NCBI RefSeq assembly: GCF_013426205.1
Contig: NC_089428.1
Span: 1,364,001-1,428,000 of the forward strand
Origin: Metarhizium brunneum
Lineage: Eukaryota; Ascomycota; Sordariomycetes; Hypocreales; Clavicipitaceae
Direction of reading: 5' to 3'
Length of the DNA: 64,000 bases
Each line of letters begins with the position of its first letter. Position 1 is the stretch's first letter. Position numbers and translations under genes: made by a program. Shown in pieces: positions 59,748 to 64,000 of the stretch. The notes under the pieces were generated by a model. It made no database searches and was not told where the DNA came from. It worked only from the letters and a program-made list of their open reading frames with translations.

Positions 59748-61941
59748 TCAAACCACATTTCCCGCCATTCCCATAAATAGAGCGTGGACTGCAAGAGACA
59801 GTGTCCAGAATCCAACCTTCTTGAATCGACGGACACGGCTCTGTTGATTTTCCACGTCTTTGGCAAAGGCATCATACGTTTCAACTGATGCGTCATTCAT
59901 TAGCCCGCAGTCGAACACGGTCCAACTTCCATCAAAATCGCTGAGACGTTTGACTATGCGGCAAGATATTGGAATGTAAGTCTTCTTGGCGTTGATGTAG
60001 GCCACAATTGGTCGTACAAGTGCCTGGTTGACGTAGGATATATCCCTTGTGAACAGAGGTACTGCGGCCTTCACATCATTCATATGAATACGCATGTCCA
60101 TAATAATATAGCGGCGATCTTCTTCGCCCGGTTCGCCGCCTTCGTTGTTTTCGGTAGCATCGACATGGCCGGCTTCCGAGAGATGTCCAGACTGAAGCAA
60201 GACGGGGCTGTTGTCTGTAGAATTTTGCAACAACCGCTGTTTGTTCATAATGACCGCCTCCTCAAGCTGATCATAGAAATCGGCCATTACTTTCGTGATT
60301 CCTTCGTCTGTCTCAGCAGGTAGCATTACGTCAGCCACGATGTCAACATTCCCTTCGTAAATCCATCCGAACGGTCCTTCTACCCCTCGGTTTAGATGGT
60401 CAATTTTTAGGCCATCAATCCGAAGTCTGCTAAACTTCTGCCAGGCATTCTGTTCTCCCAATCCCATCATGGCTCCTTGGTCTTGGCGAGACACAATGCC
60501 ATGGACTTGACGGGGATGGATGGTAAAAAGCGATCCGTCAAACGATCCGGACATATGATTTGCGGATAAAAAGTCGTAGAAAAGCCACTGTTTTCGAAGT
60601 CGTGGGAGTTCGCAGGAGTATATGCTAACGGAGAATGGCCGAAAGCCGTCGGGTTGATAAATAGTCAACAACAGATCTTCCAACTTGAATGACTCGATCT
60701 CGAAGTCTCCAGGTTGGTGTTCATGTCGGTATGATAGAGGATCTACTTCCTCAATTGGCCACTGTACTGAAGTACGATCCACAACTCCTCTAACCCCATT
60801 TACCTCGACATCCTTTAGCAAACCCTTGCCGTTCCACCAATTGAGAAACGACAAAGTGACATTGACGTTGGCAATGGTAACATCAAATTGTGTGTAATTT
60901 CCATCATCTTCTGGGTCAGAGTATTCGATAAGGTGCGCCTGTCGGCCAGCAGCTGCCACCGCAGCAGCATCCGAAGAGCCCTTGCTCACAGAAGACTTGA
61001 CCTGTCCTGGACGGCGAGAGACAAACACATTTCGAAATGCGATCACTCCATTTTTCCATTTGGGAACAATTGCTGACTCAAAGACAACCGTAACGCCAGC
61101 AGATTGCGTCAAGTAATCGCCAACCCACTTCGCAAGAGTTTCTAGATATAAGTATTAGCGCTTCCACCAGACGTAGAGAATTGGCAAGCCGCTTACCTTG
61201 TGCAAAGACGGTGTTGATGGAGAAGATGAGAAGAGAAAAGAAAGTTGTGGTCCCAACAAGAATCCACACAATGTGCCCCAACATGAACCAAGAGACGAAT
61301 GCTCCCCATTCATCGGCATTCCATGGGCGCATGCTTCTGATGGACATCCATTTAAATCGAACTTTGAGTCTCTCCCAGAATCCGTTTGCGGCGGCCAGAA
61401 GCTCCTCCTTTGCTGGTCGATGTGGTAACGTTGGCAAGTGGAGGTACTTAGATACCGAAGATGCTATCGATTCATTATCACCTTCACTATTCGGTTGCCC
61501 TGGGACCTCTTGCTGCTGTTGACTTGACTCGGGCCGCTTCCTCTCCGGCGACGTGGAAGATCCCCTTGCTATCGCGTGTTCTTTTGCAGGCTTTTTTTCA
61601 TTCGAGTAGCTGCACTGCTGTTGTTGCGGTAGCTTTATCGAGGTTCGCACCAGTCCGCCATGGTGGTAGCTACGAGTTGGCACTTTATAATACGGCTTCA
61701 ATAGCCCGGTCGAACGGAGAATGCGCTTCGTAGAGCAAGATGACATGAAGTGCGGAATTGTTACTGTTTGAATAGGGCGTACGTGCCACCATGCCGGAGG
61801 GTTTAGACATGTTGATGTCGACAGCGGTTGTTGACCTAGTCTCTGAAGGGACAGCCGTCGAAAGAAACCAGCTACAGGAGCTGCGGTGTACTGTGACCAA
61901 AGACGGCTTCCCAGCAGCCGCGATGAAAAGGCCTTAGACAT
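59748..61941 (-). CDS. mdm31: Mitochondrial inner-membrane protein Mdm31/Mdm32 family
   Basis: Mdm31/32 proteins sit in the inner mitochondrial membrane and are needed for mitochondrial shape, inheritance and lipid homeostasis. Exons 61197-61941 and 59748-61141 (55-nt intron) give 712 residues. A long basic presequence (MSKAFSSRLLGSRLW) is followed by a Gln/Ser/Pro-rich stretch, then the family block WNADEWGAFVSWFMLGHIVWILVGTTTFFSLLIF with the first membrane helix, VTVVFESAIVPKWKNGVIAF and VNVTLSFLNWWNGKGLLKDVEVNGVRGVVDR, DFEIESFKLEDLLLTI, and a second membrane segment (FWTLSLAVHALFMGMA) at the extreme C terminus. It is divergent from Pno1 over 438 nt. Confidence 0.93.
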
Positions 61942-62379
61942 GCTTCCGGATCATGGCGCCTATGAGGAATGAATTCAAGGCGTTGGGTGTCAAACTTTGG
62001 TTCGATCGCCCTCGCCCAGATTGAATGGGCTACAGGAGGCGGGCTGATACTATGACGAGAAGAACCAATGTTGCTCCAGATGCATAAAAGTCGTTTATGA
62101 CGCGCCGAGAGAGCTGGGTACGTACCGGAACTGCCGCCAAGGTCTGACCAATAGATACGCCACGATAAGCCACCACAAATTTTTGTGAAGATCCCAGCGA
62201 TCGCAAAAGTCGGCGGTGGGTAACTTTGCTTTTACGCCGCTAACCAAGTTCTTCATCGTGCTTTCACACCATCCAGACTCACCAAAGAAAAATCCCATCA
62301 TACGTAAGACTGACGCATTAGAGCACCTTGAGGATATTGAAATACAATATCACTCAGATTATATTCGAGTGCAATCACC
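61942..62379. promoter_or_regulatory. Shared divergent promoter, Mdm31 / Pno1
   Basis: These 438 nt separate two divergent starts and should carry both promoters. I see no named element that I would defend. Confidence 0.4.
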
Positions 62380-63288
62380 ATGCCTGCCCCTACAGCCTTA
62401 AAAAAGGCTGAGGAGACCCCGCTCCAAGCTGTGGCGGCCTCGTCTCAAACGCAAGGTACTTCGAGTTTCTTTATATTTGATAATGTCATATATTCTCTCG
62501 CAGTTAGCTAACTATTTTTGACAAGATAACGGGGGCGGGTTTCTGCTCGGGGAGCCAGATGCTATGCCAGTAGATGCAGACGCCGCACCAACAGCAGATG
62601 AACAAGAAGATGATTCAATGGCCATCGATGAGGAGGGTCGACCTCGATTTGCTCCATCCAGGGATATTGTAAGAATGCCAATTATAAGATACAGCGGATT
62701 TATAATGGGAATTAACTTATCTATCTCTAGGATCCCGTGACAAGAGTTGAAACTCGAAAGATCCCGGTGCCGCCGCATCGAATGACGCCGCTAAAACAAG
62801 CATGGCCGTCTATTTACCCTCCTCTAGTTGAACACCTGAAACTACAATGTCGAATGAATATTAAACGCAAGACGGTCGAATTGAGGACTTCGCAGCACAC
62901 AACCGATTCTGGGGCGCTACAAAAAGGCGAGGACTTTGTGAAGGCTTTCACCCTTGGCTTCGACGTTGACGACGCTGTTGCTTTGCTTAGATTGGATGAT
63001 CTCTATATCGAAACTTTCGAGATCAAAGACGTCAGGATCATGCACGGTGACAGCCAAGCACGTGCGATTGGCCGCATTGCTGGCAAGGATGGAAAAACTA
63101 AATTCGCAATTGAGAACGCCAGCAGAACTCGAATTGTACTGGCCGACTCTAAAATTCACATTCTGGGCGGATTCAAGAATATCCACATGGCACGAGAGTC
63201 GGTCGTGAGTTTGATTCTTGGCAAGCCACCAGGCAAGGTGTACGGAAACCTAAGAACCGTTGCTGCAAGGATGAAGGAGAGGTTTTAA
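62380..63288 (+). CDS. dim2: Pre-rRNA processing KH protein Pno1/Dim2
   Basis: A KH-domain protein of pre-40S particles that recruits the dimethylase Dim1 and guards the 18S 3' end until Nob1 cleavage. Exons 62380-62455, 62526-62668 and 62731-63288 give 258 residues (yeast 274). The acidic N-terminal third (DADAAPTADEQEDDS) is followed by the core RKIPVPPHRMTPLKQAWPSI, NIKRKTVELRTS, QKGEDFVKAFTLGFDVDDAVALLRLDDLYIE and the C-terminal KH with GRIAGKDGKTKFAIEN and the end LGKPPGKVYGNLRTVAARMKERF, all typical. Introns are 70 and 62 nt, GT-AG. Confidence 0.96.
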
Positions 63289-64000
63289 CGGCCTGGGGAT
63301 CAAGAGATGATAGCTTTGGTACATAATGGCGTTTGGTTAAGCATGCATTTACAATTGATGATAATCTCAAAGAAAAGATTTGTCACACGGATGATAGCAT
63401 CGGAGATAAACACGATATGCAATGGGCCAGGCGTAAGTTGCTTGAGTAACAGGCATGACACATATAACAGCTGGCAAATATGTCAACTGTGGCACAAACG
63501 TACCTGGAAATTTTGTGAAGATTACCCGTTGGCAACTAAGTGGGCTAGGAAAAAACACTTATTAGTCGCTGATAGGTACATTTGTCACCACGAAGTGTAC
63601 CATAAGACCCGGCCAGTCAGCTGCGAATGTCTTATTAGTTACCCGTTTGACAAATTTGACAACAGTATCAGGGTGCGGTTCTTCATTGGTTCAAATTGTA
63701 GCCGAATAGTAGGATACATTGAACCTCTGCATAATTCCCTGATGTCGCAAGTAAACCCTTATCAGGTACTGGTGAAACGCAGAGTCCTTTTTCCCTGTGC
63801 CTCATGCCCGCCCTGCGCACGATGCACTTGTTGTCTTGCCCCTCGCCTTTCAGCCCCCTCTTCTTTTCTAGTTGACTGCATGTGTTGCCCCTCTCTCTCT
63901 GGGCTGTTGGATACTGCCCCACCTGCAACTGGGATCCAATTATTACACAAGTTGGCCGCAGCAACCTTCCTGGATCCAGTCGTCCCGCCCGAACACGCAG
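63289..64000. other. Right-edge intergenic region
   Basis: The 3' region of Pno1 and 600 further nt carry no supported gene; short frames near 63683-63964 lack coding character. Any gene here would have to continue beyond the window. Confidence 0.4.

Overview
This is a fungal nuclear window, from a filamentous ascomycete (Pezizomycotina), most likely Sordariomycetes and probably Hypocreales. The evidence is short GT-AG introns (about 40-200 nt) with CTAAC/CTGAC-type branch sites just before the acceptor, an APS kinase starting [11 protein letters not shown], a CrzA-type C2H2 factor, an alternative oxidase, and intergenic clusters of TACTTAAGTA, TACCTAGGTA and TACTCCGTA words. No rRNA, tRNA, CRISPR or intact transposon was found. 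Exon coordinates come from manual splice-site and reading-frame reasoning; in the complete multi-exon models the exon lengths sum to a multiple of three.

Layout. 1-32.3 kb is gene-dense. In order it holds: a partial gene running off the left edge; V-ATPase subunit C; APS kinase; a mitochondrial hotdog thioesterase; the ribosome-biogenesis factor Mak21/Noc1; a bacterial-type (mitochondrial) prolyl-tRNA synthetase; prefoldin subunit 5; an uncharacterised 503-aa protein; Orc1; the splicing factor Prp46; a gankyrin/Nas6-like proteasome chaperone; a TMF1/Sgm1-like golgin; and a 1958-aa low-complexity Trp-Gly/Lys repeat protein. From 32.3 to 49.4 kb the window is gene-poor: the calcineurin-responsive factor CrzA stands alone between gaps of about 8.6 and 6.3 kb, with one probable decayed phosphatase-like fragment. 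From 49.4 kb on come alternative oxidase, a 13-exon arginyl-tRNA synthetase, eIF3j/Hcr1, Mdm31 and Pno1/Dim2, ending in a gene-free right edge.

Functional theme. Almost everything recognised is core housekeeping: translation and ribosome assembly (Mak21, Pno1, eIF3j, ProRS, ArgRS), mitochondrial function (thioesterase, ProRS, AOX, Mdm31, probably dual-targeted ArgRS), replication, splicing, proteasome and vacuole. No biosynthetic cluster or operon-like system is present; genes are monocistronic, several in divergent pairs sharing 320-700 bp promoters (Mak21/ProRS, 503-aa protein/Orc1, Prp46/Nas6, Mdm31/Pno1).

The most unusual items are the giant Trp/Lys repeat protein, several very short coding exons (8 nt in APS kinase, 14 nt in Nas6, 7 nt in ArgRS, possibly 16 nt in the left-edge gene), a GC-AG intron and two candidate starts in ArgRS, and the recurrent intergenic palindromes.
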